Source: Malus domestica
Taxonomy: Eukaryota > Streptophyta > Magnoliopsida > Rosales > Rosaceae
NCBI RefSeq assembly: GCF_042453785.1
Contig: NC_091675.1
Span: forward strand, 5,034,501-5,098,500
Direction of reading: 5' to 3'
Length of the DNA stretch: 64,000 nt
Part shown: one piece after another, positions 1-9,759 of the stretch
Layout of the letters: every line of letters starts with the position of its first letter
Numbering within the stretch: position 1 is the first letter of the stretch
The notes under the pieces: generated by a model
Told to the model about the DNA's origin: nothing
The model's input: the letters and a program-made list of their open reading frames with translations, nothing else
Database searches by the model: none
Made by a program: the position numbers and the translations under genes

Positions 1-627
1 GGACAAGTTTACAAGTAAACACATAAGTTCAGAGCATAGGTTATCTGCAGTCAAGTAGGACTAAAATAAGAATACATCACCCTCAGGTGAGTCCTACATG
101 TCCCAAATCTGTCAGAAAGCCGGAAAGGACCTCGTGAGCCAACCACCGCTAAACTAGAACCTGGAGACAATTCAACATTGAACTCTACATCTCCGCCCGA
201 CAACAATCCAGGTAATTCCTCAGGGAAAACATCAAGAAAATGTCTAACCACCTTTACATTTTCCAAAATACTAAAAGCAACTCATTTAGCACCACACGAG
301 CTAAGTATCCTTGGCAGCCTTTCAATAACAATATCTTTGCTCTCACAGCATAAATGATGGCCTAACTCAATCCACTTTGCTCAATCACAAAGGTAACCTT
401 TGATAATCCATATTGGCAAGATTATAACCTAACCAATCTGTGCTTAAAATCACATCGAAATCCACAATGTCTAACGGAATAAGATCAGCGGACATAATCA
501 CGCCCTCAACCATCACTGGACACCCCAGATACACACTATCCACAATACATTTATCTCCTCTAGGGAAGTTGTTTAAAGAATTGTTTAAGAAAAGTTCATT
601 CCCCCGGCATATTGTGACGGCCAGCAT
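1..627 (-). mobile_element. Ty3/gypsy retrotransposon pol remnant
   Basis: Two minus-strand reading pieces match the gypsy polyprotein. Positions 385-627 read as the end of the retropepsin region, with a DVILSTDWL motif (family form: DVILGMDWL). Positions 51-266 read as the linker into reverse transcriptase, with a DVFPEELPGL motif. Between them, 266-385 still translates to a recognisable linker (KGCQGYLA) but with stops and shifts, so this is one decayed fragment and not two genes. It runs off the left edge of the window. No LTR or target duplication is visible. The class assignment rests on motif recognition; activity is not plausible. Confidence 0.8.
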
Positions 628-1085
628 GCCCTCCTTCGGGACGGGGTGTGTCAGTTTAAATCTTCCGATAATTACTCAATCATGATTAGCCCTCTACGCA
701 ATAATTTTTCATCTGTGCTGAAAGTAGGTTGCAAATATGAATTGAATAGATTTATGTTAAAAATGTTATCATGTGATGTTACCATCAAACTAATAGATTT
801 TTATAAGTTGTCTAATTTTGCACCGTTAGATCGCTATCTGAATTTTTCTCTCTTGTCAGCTAATTCCAAGAATGGCTTGACATGGACAAAAGCTAGTTGT
901 ATATATTGCTCCATATCTTTCTCTCCTTTACTTTTCTTCTACCTTCTATTTTGAGATATCTATGTGAGAGCGAAAGATTGATCCTCTTTCTCCCTTACCA
1001 TATAGCCAGGTAGCATGCTAGTTTCCCAAAATAGAAAAGGAAAGGAGCAAATATTAATTTTTCGTTCTTTTCTACATAGTTAAAT
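628..1085. other. Intergenic spacer, no gene seen
   Basis: AT-rich spacer between the gypsy remnant and the MADS-box pseudogene. A 102-codon open frame on the plus strand (646-954) has no recognisable motif and starts beside retroelement sequence, so I do not call it a gene. The part nearest 1085 may hold the old promoter and 5' UTR of the MADS-box gene. Confidence 0.5.
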
Positions 1086-2237
1086 ATGGGGAGAGTGAAG
1101 CTTCAGATCAAGAGGATTGAGAATACGACCAAATAGGCAAGTCACTTTCTCGAAAAGAAGAAACGGGCTGATCAAGAAAGCCTATGAAATAGCTAGTTTA
1201 ATTATTTAGCACTCAGATTCATCTTTATATGCTAATATATCAAGGAAATATTGTTATTCTTTTTGGTCATTTGTTTTTTGTTTGATGGTATTGAAGCCTT
1301 GAAGAGATTCTTGCACGGTATAATAATCTTCCTGGGAATGAACGAGGACGGTAAGCAGATATAGACCATCATTATGGTTGTGATCACATTCGATTCGGTG
1401 CATGTAATCTTTCTTGTGTTTGTTTTGATGCATGGCTTTTCTTACTTATGGAATTATAAAGTCAACATAATCAAGAGGTAAGTAAGCAGCACTTACTATG
1501 TTACATATATTATTCCAAGAATATGTATATATATGTTTTTTAATTAGGAAAATAATTTTTACACTCTTTTGGTTTTCGTGCACACCCTGTTTATTTCTAA
1601 CAATTGAGTCGAATACATAAATAGAAAATTAATGGACAGGAACAAACATGAGTAAAAAAAAAAAGAGAAAATGTTTGCAGAAAATCATTTCCTTTCATCA
1701 ATTATTATCTTTATCTCTTTTAGATTTTTATTGAAATGATGATTAAATGTGCAGTTTCTCCAACGCGTTCTTGGTAAATTGTGGAAGGAAGCTAATCAAA
1801 CCTATCAAGCAACCAGGTTTTGGTTACTTGTCTATCTTTTACTAAATCTCCTGGGCAAATGATCTGCTAAATCTAATTATTTGTACGTTGAGCAAAAGTT
1901 GATGAGATCTATTTGTAAAGGTGATTAATTGTTGCTATGATTTCATGTAGTCGATGGAGGCAGTCCGATGAGCAGTACTGATTCGGATCAACTGGAGGTA
2001 CCTTATGAAAGAGAATTATTAGTTTTTCATATTCAAGCATGCACATACAAGTTGATTGACACGGCTTCATACATACTTTGTTTAAATCACAATTTATAAA
2101 TTAATTACAGGAGATTAAACAAGAAATTCTATGCTGCAAGTCACGATTGGAAGAAATGGAAAATCGACTAAGGTGATACTATATAATATACAAAACCCTA
2201 AATCCTATAGTGGCATCACTACAAGAAAAAGGCCTTT

Positions 2238-2340
2238 TTGCGACAAGTTTTTTGCGTCAAATTACACTATCGTCGCAAATAAAAGGAAATTAGCGCGGTA
2301 TTTGTTAGCGCGAAAATATTTGCGACGCCCCTAACGACGG
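2238..2340. repeat. Left subterminal repeat array of the CACTA element
   Basis: Repeated TTGCGACA, GTCGCAAA, TAGCGCG and TTGCGACGCC words occur within about 100 bp of the left terminus. The same vocabulary fills 6765-6960 at the right end. In this family such arrays bind the element-encoded protein; that function is inferred here. Confidence 0.75.
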
Positions 2341-3955
2341 ATAGAGTTTGAGCGGGAACAAATTGGGCGCTTAGGGTTTGAGCGCGCGTGCTCCTTTTTT
2401 CTTTTTCCCAACGCAGCCTTGGTGCTCTCCCTCAACCGTTTCCGTTTCCTTTTCCTTTTCTCTCAGAGATTCAATCGAAAATTCTGGAGTTGTATCAGAG
2501 TTACGAAGCACAATCAGAGTTCAGGTAAGCCACTACAACCATCTCCATCTTCTTTCTTTTTTGATTCCATAAGTCTTGCTAAGTGATTTATAAGGTTTCT
2601 GTCAAAGGCGCACATATCTGCTAAATGTCTTCCAAAACCTAGGGTCTTTGGCATCCGGGATTGGGATGTCTTTCTTTTTTCCACCCATTCTGCTCAGAAT
2701 CGGTTTGATCATCTTCCTCAGTACCTTGTTAAACCCCAACCCACGTCTTTGATTGCTAAGTGATTCCATAAGTCTTGCTTAGTTCTCTCCCTCAGCCTTA
2801 GTTTTCTCCCTCAACCGTTTCCGGTTCCAATTATTAGTTTGGACTGGACAACGCCTGCGTTCTGGGCTGCAGGTTTTCTTAATATGTTTACAGCACAAAC
2901 AGAAAATTTTAGTTAAAAACAAACCCTGTTTTCTTAATATGTTTACAGCACAAATAGTAATTGATTTTTAGGGGGATTGTGCTTCTTGATAAATATTTGG
3001 TGTCTTTGCAGATACTTTATCTTTAGGGGGATTGTGCTTCTTGATTTTCTATGTGCCTTTATTTTTAATTCGTGGACAACTTGCCCAATTTTTATTTTTT
3101 TTGTAATTTTGTTGGCATTTGCAACAATATATTTGGCTTCTTCTTCTTCCTTAAAAATATGGTGAATGATTAGAGTGTACCTTTTACAGGCGTTGCTTTT
3201 CCATAGATTGGGAAGATCTTGGAGAAGGCCCTCGCACAAGGTAAAGTGGATGATGTAGGATTGTTTTTTTGTGTGCTGACTAAAAGTTTACCTTGGAGTA
3301 ATCTCTTATTTGTGACACTCCTTGAAATTCTGGATATATTTTCTTTGAGTATCATATGCAAAAGTCAAAGTTGCCCAAAGTTCAGAGGATACATTGAATG
3401 AAGAATTGGATATGTATTTCGTATTTGCTACCCAAGAATATGACCGTTTGGATTGTTAATTACCCATTCCTAGCTAGTTCATGTGTTAGGTAGGTGAATG
3501 ATGGGGATTAGTAGTGAGTTTATCTAATTTTTAAGTGATAGTTGATGGCAGACCTAGAGTTTGTCTAATTACCCATTCAACTCATATTATATAAGCCCAC
3601 CTTTTAAAACTCAATTGCTTCCCTTTATTATTTATTTTTTTAATAACTAGTATTATCATTATGAATGTTGAGATAACTCTGTATGTGTATCGCCTATTCC
3701 GAGCTCACACATTATCATGCGTTAATGCATATTCTTTTGTGTTAAAGTAGAATACTGTTTTTGGAATAGTTTGGATTGACAACTTATCTCATATTGCTTA
3801 GTGTTTGACATTTCTTTTGTAGTTCAAATATTTTGGATTAACTATAGAGATCAGATCAAGGGTGCTTAGTTCGGTATGTTTTATATCCTCCTTTTAAATA
3901 AATTTTTGATTAATTTTACTTACTTTCTTTGTATTATTTTCGGATGACATTAGGT

Positions 3956-5100
3956 ATGGACAAGAGTTGGATAGATTTAAATGACAGGTCATCTGATCAA
4001 TTTAACTATGGGCTTGAACATTTTTTGGAGTTTGCATTTGATAACAACAAGGGTCATACAAGGATTTATTGTCCTTGCAAAAAATGTTACAATCGGTACT
4101 TTGTTACAAGGGAAGTAGCAAAAGCTCATATAATAGTTGATGGGTTTATGCCAAATTATAGAAATTGGATTCATCATGGAGAAACAAACCAACCATTATA
4201 TTCAGAACAAGGTATTGGGAATAACACTCCATCAGCTTTTGTTGATGATATGTTTGGAATGGTACAAGAGGCATTTGGCCATTCAAATGTGGATCCTAAT
4301 ATGGATAATGATCAGTCAACAGAAAATGAACACAGTGAGGGGCCAAATGATGAAACTAGAAGTACTTCAAATTGCTACAAGATGCAGAATGTCCTTTGTA
4401 TCCGGGGTGTGAAAAGTTTACTAAATTGTCATTCATTGTTCGACTATTACACATAAAGGTACTTGGTGGATGGACAGACAGTTCAATGACAATCTTGTTA
4501 AATTTTCTGAAAGAAGTTTTTCCCAATATAGACGTACCAGACTCTTATAATGATGCTCGAAAGATTACAGAGGACCTGGGCTTCACATACGAGACATGGG
4601 ATGCATGTCCTAGTCATTGTATGTTGTTTAAAAATGAGGATGAGGAGCTTGAATCATGTGGCATCTGCCACACATCCAGATACAAGAAATTTGAAGGCCA
4701 AATTAACAATGGTGTGAGTGGGGATAGAAAAATACCTGCTCAACAAGTAAGATATTTTCCATTGAAGCCAAGATTGCAAAGACTTTTTATGTCATCAAAA
4801 ACTGCTTCGCTTATGAAATGGCATGCTGAAGAGCGTATTAATGATGGTGTGCTAAGGCACCCTGCTGATACACCTGCATGGAAAGCTTTTGATGCTAAGT
4901 ATCCAGATTTTGCTAGTGGAATTCGTAATGTCAGACTTGGTCTAGCATCAGATGGTTTCAGCCCATTTAAAACAATGTTCAAACCTCACAGTACATGGCT
5001 TGTTATTCTAATGCCATATAATTTGCCACCATGGATGTGCATGAAGCAACCATTCTATATCTTGTCTAATTGGGGCCTCCCTAATATAAAGGTAAATTAG
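3956..5100 (+). pseudogene. CACTA TnpD-type transposase, frameshifted and truncated
   Basis: Translation from 3956 begins MDKSWIDLNDRSS and contains the zinc-binding-like pattern YCPCKKCYN and GFMPNYRNWIHHGE, typical of the transposase-associated N-terminal domain (PF13963-like). A frame change near 4355-4375 is needed to continue into LLQDAECPLYPGCEKF, followed by YNDARKITEDLG, a CxxC-rich stretch and FPLKPRLQRLFMS, the start of the Transposase_21 (PF02992-like) domain. The sequence stops soon after LASDGFSPF and PYNLPPWMCMK, so most of the catalytic domain is missing. The intact family protein is about twice this length or more. This fits an internally deleted, defective element. Confidence 0.85.
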
Positions 5101-5159
5101 GAAAAATTACATTTTAAGTTTATAATAGTGATGAATTATGGTTGCTTTAAACATGTGTA

Positions 5160-5996
5160 GGAATATTCTGAGGCAAATAAGGCTAATCGTGCACATGGAG
5201 GTGCTCCTCATCGGACTGGTCGTACTTCATTTGCTCAATTGAAACATGAGGTCAGAACACTAGTTTTGCAGTGAGTAATAAGTGATAATAATTAACAATA
5301 GGACTAATACTAATACAAGCAGGGAATGTATATATATAAACCATGCTGGAAAACTGGAATGGTATCATTTGTACCAGGTCCAATTTGAATACGGCATGAT
5401 GGAAATGCTGGAAAGTTTTTATTTTCTCCATTTAACAATTTTCATTACTAACTTGATTAAACATTGTGTGCTCTTAAGATGAGAGAGAAGGGAGAGAAAA
5501 CGGATCGGTTGAGCATGTTTATAAAAACAAGAACAAAGAAAACAAAGAATGATGACAGAGACCTTTTCGATGAGGAAAGTGGCCACATTATTGTAAGTAT
5601 CAGTTAGGTTATATATTTTTCACTCAAAGTAAAACTTTGCATATTCACATCGTTTTGATTAGTTGGGTTGTGCATTATTTTTTATCTTTTGGTCATTTGA
5701 ATTGGTTGGGTCATGTTTTGTAGAATCAATTTAATCAATGCTTGGAAGAAAGGGAAGAGCATGAGCAAGACGAGGATTATCGAGAGGAGGTGTTTACTAG
5801 AGTTATGGGACCTGATGCATATGGACGTGTTCGCATGTATGGAACAGGTATAACTCCATCTCAAGTGTTTTGTCAAAGTTCAAGATCTTCCAATGTTAAT
5901 GAGGACACCATACGAGAAGAGGTAGAAAGACAATATAAGACTAAGATAGATGATCTTAAGGCTAAGCATGAATCTGAAATTGAAGATCTCTGATCC
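5160..5996 (+). pseudogene. Second CACTA ORF remnant (Transposase_24-like)
   Basis: Plus-strand pieces read EYSEANKANRAHGGAPHRTG (about 5161-5220), MFIKTRTKK (about 5516) and, from about 5722, NQFNQCLEEREEHEQDEDY, then VMGPDAYGRVRMYGTGITPS. The pattern of a basic N-terminal stretch, FIKTRT and GPDxxGRVRxxGxGxTPS matches the plant Transposase_24 family found as the second protein of CACTA elements. It ends in a glutamate/lysine-rich coiled-coil-like tail at 5993. Pieces are separated by what look like introns (GT...AG near 5251-5484 and 5594-5724). I cannot confirm splicing, and the N-terminus is incomplete. Confidence 0.65.
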
Positions 5997-6764
5997 AAGT
6001 ATAGTGAAGTCAGTTCGAAACTCCATCTCGTGATGACTCATATTGGTTTCCATGTTAACACATCACCAAGTAGAAGTGGACAGGTATATACATTCGAATG
6101 TGTTTTTGTTCTCTTTTCAATTTATTAGAATAAATTAGTGTGAAAATTTGAGCAATTTTGATTTCTATTTGTCGTGTTGGTGTTAAATATAGGCTCCAAA
6201 TACATCAAGCCATCTACAAGAAACATATGGGAGTAATGAGCAACAACCTCAGTTAGACCCAGAACCATAGAAACAATTGCTTCATAAAAGGTTTGTAAAG
6301 AAAACATTATACTAAAGATTAAACTTTTAATTGACACATGTTATTGATGGCTGTGTAATTCTTATTTTTCAGGTTTGCATGGAGATTGTGATGAAGAGTC
6401 TTGATCATAATTAAACTCTTGAATATGTTGGAGCATATTTGAAAAAAAAAAATTATGTTCATAACTTTTGAGACGAGATTATTTATATTTGACTCTAGTA
6501 GGATTATATGTATTGGGATATGCGGATGGTGTACTTTCAATGTTATTAGGAATTCTAAAAGCATAGTTCTTTGATTCATATATTATTTTACTTTTGAACT
6601 TGGGATGATTGTGAATAAGATTATAAATTGCAAACTAATCTTTCATTGAACAAATATCATTTCCAACCATTTTGTATTTATAACAAAAAAATTGTAGGGA
6701 TAAAAGCATTTACAACGTGTCAAACATGTCCCAAATATTTTGTTTAATTCCACCATCAAAGCCA

Positions 6765-6962
6765 TTGCGACGCTAACTATTGTGTCGCAAAGCTGTCGTA
6801 AAAGAACTTCGCGACGCTTGAAATGTGTCGCAATAAGTTGTGAAAACTTTTGCGACATGGGTTTGTTGCGACGCAATCACAAGTGTCGCATGAGCGTCGT
6901 TAAAACGCATAAACGACGCTGTCATGACTTAACACGACGAGTTTTTAGCGTCGTATTTAGCA
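6765..6962. repeat. Right subterminal repeat array of the CACTA element
   Basis: Dense GCGACG, TGTCGCAA and CGTCGT words in both orientations lie within 200 bp of the right terminus, mirroring the left array. This supports the boundary at 6977. Confidence 0.75.
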
Positions 6963-7407
6963 AGTTTTTTTGTAGTGCATGTCTCCGATCACCGATAAAT
7001 TACTATATATAATTAGCATGCATCCTATGTATGCATTCCTCTTATATACGAAGTGTCGACTGCTGGACCTTTCAAGGCGATGGTCTCTCTGAAATCAGGA
7101 CATTGCATGAGGCTGGCTGAGTACCGGGAGCAGATCCTTGAGGAAATTTTAAAACGTTTGCGCGTGCACAAGGTATGTTACAGAATATAGAACTATAGTT
7201 GGTATGCTCTTTAGCTCAACTACATCTGTTCTGTTATACTGCGTATGTCGATTATATTAATTTCAGCTGAATTTTGTAATTGATGACATTATTTTATGGT
7301 AAAAACATGTACAGCAAGTTCTAGAGGAGTATGATTCTTCTGCTACAATACTACAGGTGTGTACAAAGATTTCTAAAGTAGCATTTGTTGTGTGTACTTT
7401 ATTTTTA

Positions 7408-7576
7408 GGGATGTGATATCCACACACCCTATTTTACTTCTCACACACCTTTTTAATTTTCGACCGTCAGATCGGATGAATTAAAGAAGATCAACGGACA
7501 TAAATTATCAATGGGTGTGTGAGAAATAAAATAGGGTGTGTGAGAAGTAAAATAGGGTGTGTGGATAGCACACCCC
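7408..7576. mobile_element. hAT-type MITE, 169 bp, in a MADS pseudogene intron
   Basis: Long terminal inverted repeats (left arm GGGATGTGATATCCACACAC; right arm its near-complement ending GGATAGCACACCCC) are flanked by a perfect 8-bp duplication TATTTTTA at 7400-7407 and 7577-7584. Eight-base duplications are characteristic of hAT elements. It has no coding capacity. A weaker relative with the same CTATCCACAC ends lies at 47961-48081. Confidence 0.88.
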
Positions 7577-7803
7577 TATTTTTATAGTAATGTCCTAACT
7601 TTATACGGATTGGAGAAACTTTTATGCATATTGAGGACATCAACATGTGATGTTAGTTTTATACGTGGTAAAATATTAGTGAACGACAGACTTATCCTTT
7701 GTGCAAATACATATATTATAATTTAAATAAAATAATAACATCACGTGGTGGTGTTCTGATCCATTGAAAAATTAGTTACTCGATAATTATAAGAGCATAT
7801 ACT

Positions 7804-8752
7804 TTTTTTTTTTTTTGTGAACGAGATAATATATTATCCGGACAAAGATGCCAAAGATACAAAGAAGCCTACCCGAAGGCAAAAGCAAATAACAGAAACT
7901 AGAGCAACTAGAGAGAAGTAGTACAAGGAGGTACAAACGACACCGCATCTAATGCTAAGTGTCACGTCTCATACTACCAAGAAGAGATTAAGGGGGACAA
8001 GAAAGACCATCATTACACAGAACATGCACAAGGGAGCATGGGGGTCTGGTGACCCAAACATTATCACATACCTCCCTACTTTGCCGCGACGCCAAAAGAT
8101 CCGCAGCCATATTGGCCGATCTTGGAACCCAAGACCGGCGGCAGTCATTAAAAGCCTCCCCCATTCCTTTGTTCTGCGCTAGAATTGGGAAAGCTTTCCT
8201 TTTCAGTTCTGTCGCTGGTCTTGGATGCCAAGAACAGCCAATGGAGCCGCGGATTTCCTTGCGTCGCGGGGTTTTCAAGAGATGGGTTCTCGGGTTTGGG
8301 TTGACAGGCCCCCATCTTCTTTGGTTCTTGTTTTGAATAAGGATGGTCTTCCTTGCCCTCCTTAATTTTGTTTTGGTGGTGTTGGGGGTGACGCTCTTTG
8401 CTGGAGTGTCTGTGTGTTGGATCCCCTCTCATCGCTTTCTGTGTTGTCTGCCTCTGTGGTGTTAGCCTCCTGGTAGGCTTTTCTGTTCTGGTTGTTTGTC
8501 TTTCTTTTCAAAAAAAAATTGGGAAAGCTTCCCAACTGCCCATCATAGCCAAATCTCGAAGACAAGAAATAGATTCTAGAGAGTCAGATTCCAGATGACA
8601 TAATTCCATCCCATATTTCTTCCTAACTCACACCCATGCAGCACAGGCAATGCTTCCGCCACAGCCGCAGTAGAGGCCGTCACCTTATATCTGACCGCTG
8701 CCACAAACCTGCCCACTTCATCCCGAGCCACCACACACACAAAAAGTATACA
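7804..8752 (-). mobile_element. L1-type LINE 3' end (RNase H region), 5'-truncated, minus strand
   Basis: The run of T at 7804-7817 is the poly(A) tail of a minus-strand LINE. Minus-strand translation gives an RNase H-like domain in two parts: 8752-8531 (VVARDEVGRFVAAVRY, AEALPVLHGCELG) and 8182-8000 (WVPRSANMAADLLASRQ, then SLVHVLCNDGLSCPP). This is the C-terminal end of plant L1 ORF2. The two parts are separated by a second LINE fragment inserted in the opposite orientation. No convincing target duplication was found for this outer insertion. Confidence 0.82.
8183..8530 (+). mobile_element. Second L1 3' fragment nested head-on in the first, with target duplication
   Basis: The plus strand reads WSWMPRTANGAADFLASRGF, then LNKDGLPCPP and a stop near 8363, a 3' UTR, and a poly(A) run at about 8509-8518. 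It is flanked by the duplication AATTGGGAAAGCTT at 8183-8196 and 8517-8530, which interrupts the RNase H domain of the minus-strand LINE. It is a separate retrotransposition event and not a twin-priming inversion, because both fragments contain the same ORF2 C-terminus and each has its own tail. Confidence 0.88.
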
Positions 8753-9248
8753 TGCCGACAAGGAAATAACATAAAACTATTCATTATTTAATATTTTGAA
8801 CTGTGTATATATGCAGCTACCGACAGCAACAAGAAATATAGATGAACTTGTTACAGGAAGTCCACACAATATTCTAGTTGATTGGCATCCACATGGAGAT
8901 CCACAAGTTCAGATTCTAAACTTCTTGAATTCAAATGGCTTTCTTCCCCTAAGGGACTAAGGTGATAAATCAATTATATATTTTACTGGCCAAAGATGGT
9001 ATATATGTTTATATATATCATTACAGCTATATAGAGGTTAATAAAAACTTATTAGTTTCATTTTAGTCAAATTAATGATTTTTTTTTTCTTGGTAAGGAT
9101 TAGAGATCAGCCAGCTGAAAGTAGAAAAAATTGAAAAAATTGAAAAAATAAATAAATTTATTGGAAGGGAACGAACCCTTTCCTGCAGCTTCTTCAGGGG
9201 AACGAGGACTATATGTCGCCACAGTTCAATCCACCGCAAACCATCTTG

Positions 9249-9759
9249 CAAGAATTATCAAAGAGACGGGCCACATGGTTCACTTTGAGTACAACATCTT
9301 AATTGGAGTGAAGTTAGGATATTTAAACTCTTCTTTTATCAGATATACGATCGATGTTGGATATTACACAGCCCTTCATGTAGGAACCAATTAATGGGTC
9401 ACACGTGGAAGATCCACATATCGACAACCACGTGGAGCTAAGGAGAGTCACTCTACACTCGGGGCCAAGGGACCCACCATCATCGTGCGTGGTCAAGGAG
9501 ACCCACGCATCACGTGGCAATACGAGCCCGCTCATTGGCTCTGATACCAAGTAGAATTATCAAATAGTCGACCATATGATCCACTTCTAACAACACTAAT
9601 ATTGTCTCCAATTTGGTAATTACCACTTGCATAATCCGTCAGGTGTAGGGTATTATCATAAGAGACATCAATATTAGTTGGAGTGAAGTTAGGATATTTA
9701 AACAAGATACTTAAACTCTTCTTTTTTCATATATATGGTCAATGTGAGATATTGTAACA
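9249..9759 (-). mobile_element. TRIM-type miniature LTR retrotransposon
   Basis: Related direct repeats lie at about 9249-9370 and 9550-9759, sharing GGAGTGAAGTTAGGATATTT and the AGAATTATCAAA end. Between them is a non-coding core of about 170 bp. Immediately left of the right repeat, 9537-9549 is the complement of TGGTATCAGAGCC, the primer-binding site for initiator methionine tRNA, so the element runs on the minus strand with its 5' LTR on the right (starting TGTTACAATATC). The left LTR lacks about 85 bp present in the right one. No open frame of note. The target duplication is not clear. Confidence 0.75.

Larger units (their letters stand above)
2217..6977 (+). mobile_element. CACTA (En/Spm) DNA transposon, 4,761 bp, inserted in a MADS-box intron
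   Basis: The left end reads CACTACAAGAAAAA and the right end is the reverse complement of CACTACAAAAAAAC, the CACTA-type terminal inverted repeat. It is flanked by a perfect 3-bp target duplication, CAT, at 2214-2216 and 6978-6980, as expected for CACTA elements. Both subterminal regions are packed with GCGACG/TGTCGCA motifs in both orientations, the usual transposase-binding arrays. Inside, on the plus strand, lie remnants of the TnpD-type transposase and a second transposase-related ORF. Both are damaged, so this copy is probably non-autonomous. It splits the intron between the MADS exons at 2173 and 7060. Confidence 0.93.
1086..8960 (+). pseudogene. Broken MIKC*-type MADS-box transcription factor gene (AGL30/AGL65-like)
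   Basis: MIKC* MADS proteins are DNA-binding regulators that act mainly in pollen. Exon 1 starts MGRVKLQIKRIENTT and continues, after a frame change, as NRQVTFSKRRNGLIKKAYE: the MADS-box DNA-binding helix. Later exons are recognisable at about 1288-1352 (LEEILARYNNLPGNERGR), 1756-1817, 1951-1998, 2110-2173 (EIKQEILCCKSRLEEMENRL), 7060-7170 (AEYREQILEEILKRLR), 7315-7357 and 8817-8960, which ends VQILNFLNSNGFLPLRD and a stop. Lesions seen: one extra A in the MADS box near 1130, a TAG plus decay at the end of the MADS domain near 1207, and a 4-bp GGCT duplication near 7112. Introns carry a CACTA element, a hAT MITE and two LINE tails. Subfamily placement is from remembered family sequence. Confidence 0.8.

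Noticed and set aside
646-954. 102-codon plus-strand frame
   Set aside because: No motif or conserved feature; overlaps the edge of a retroelement remnant.
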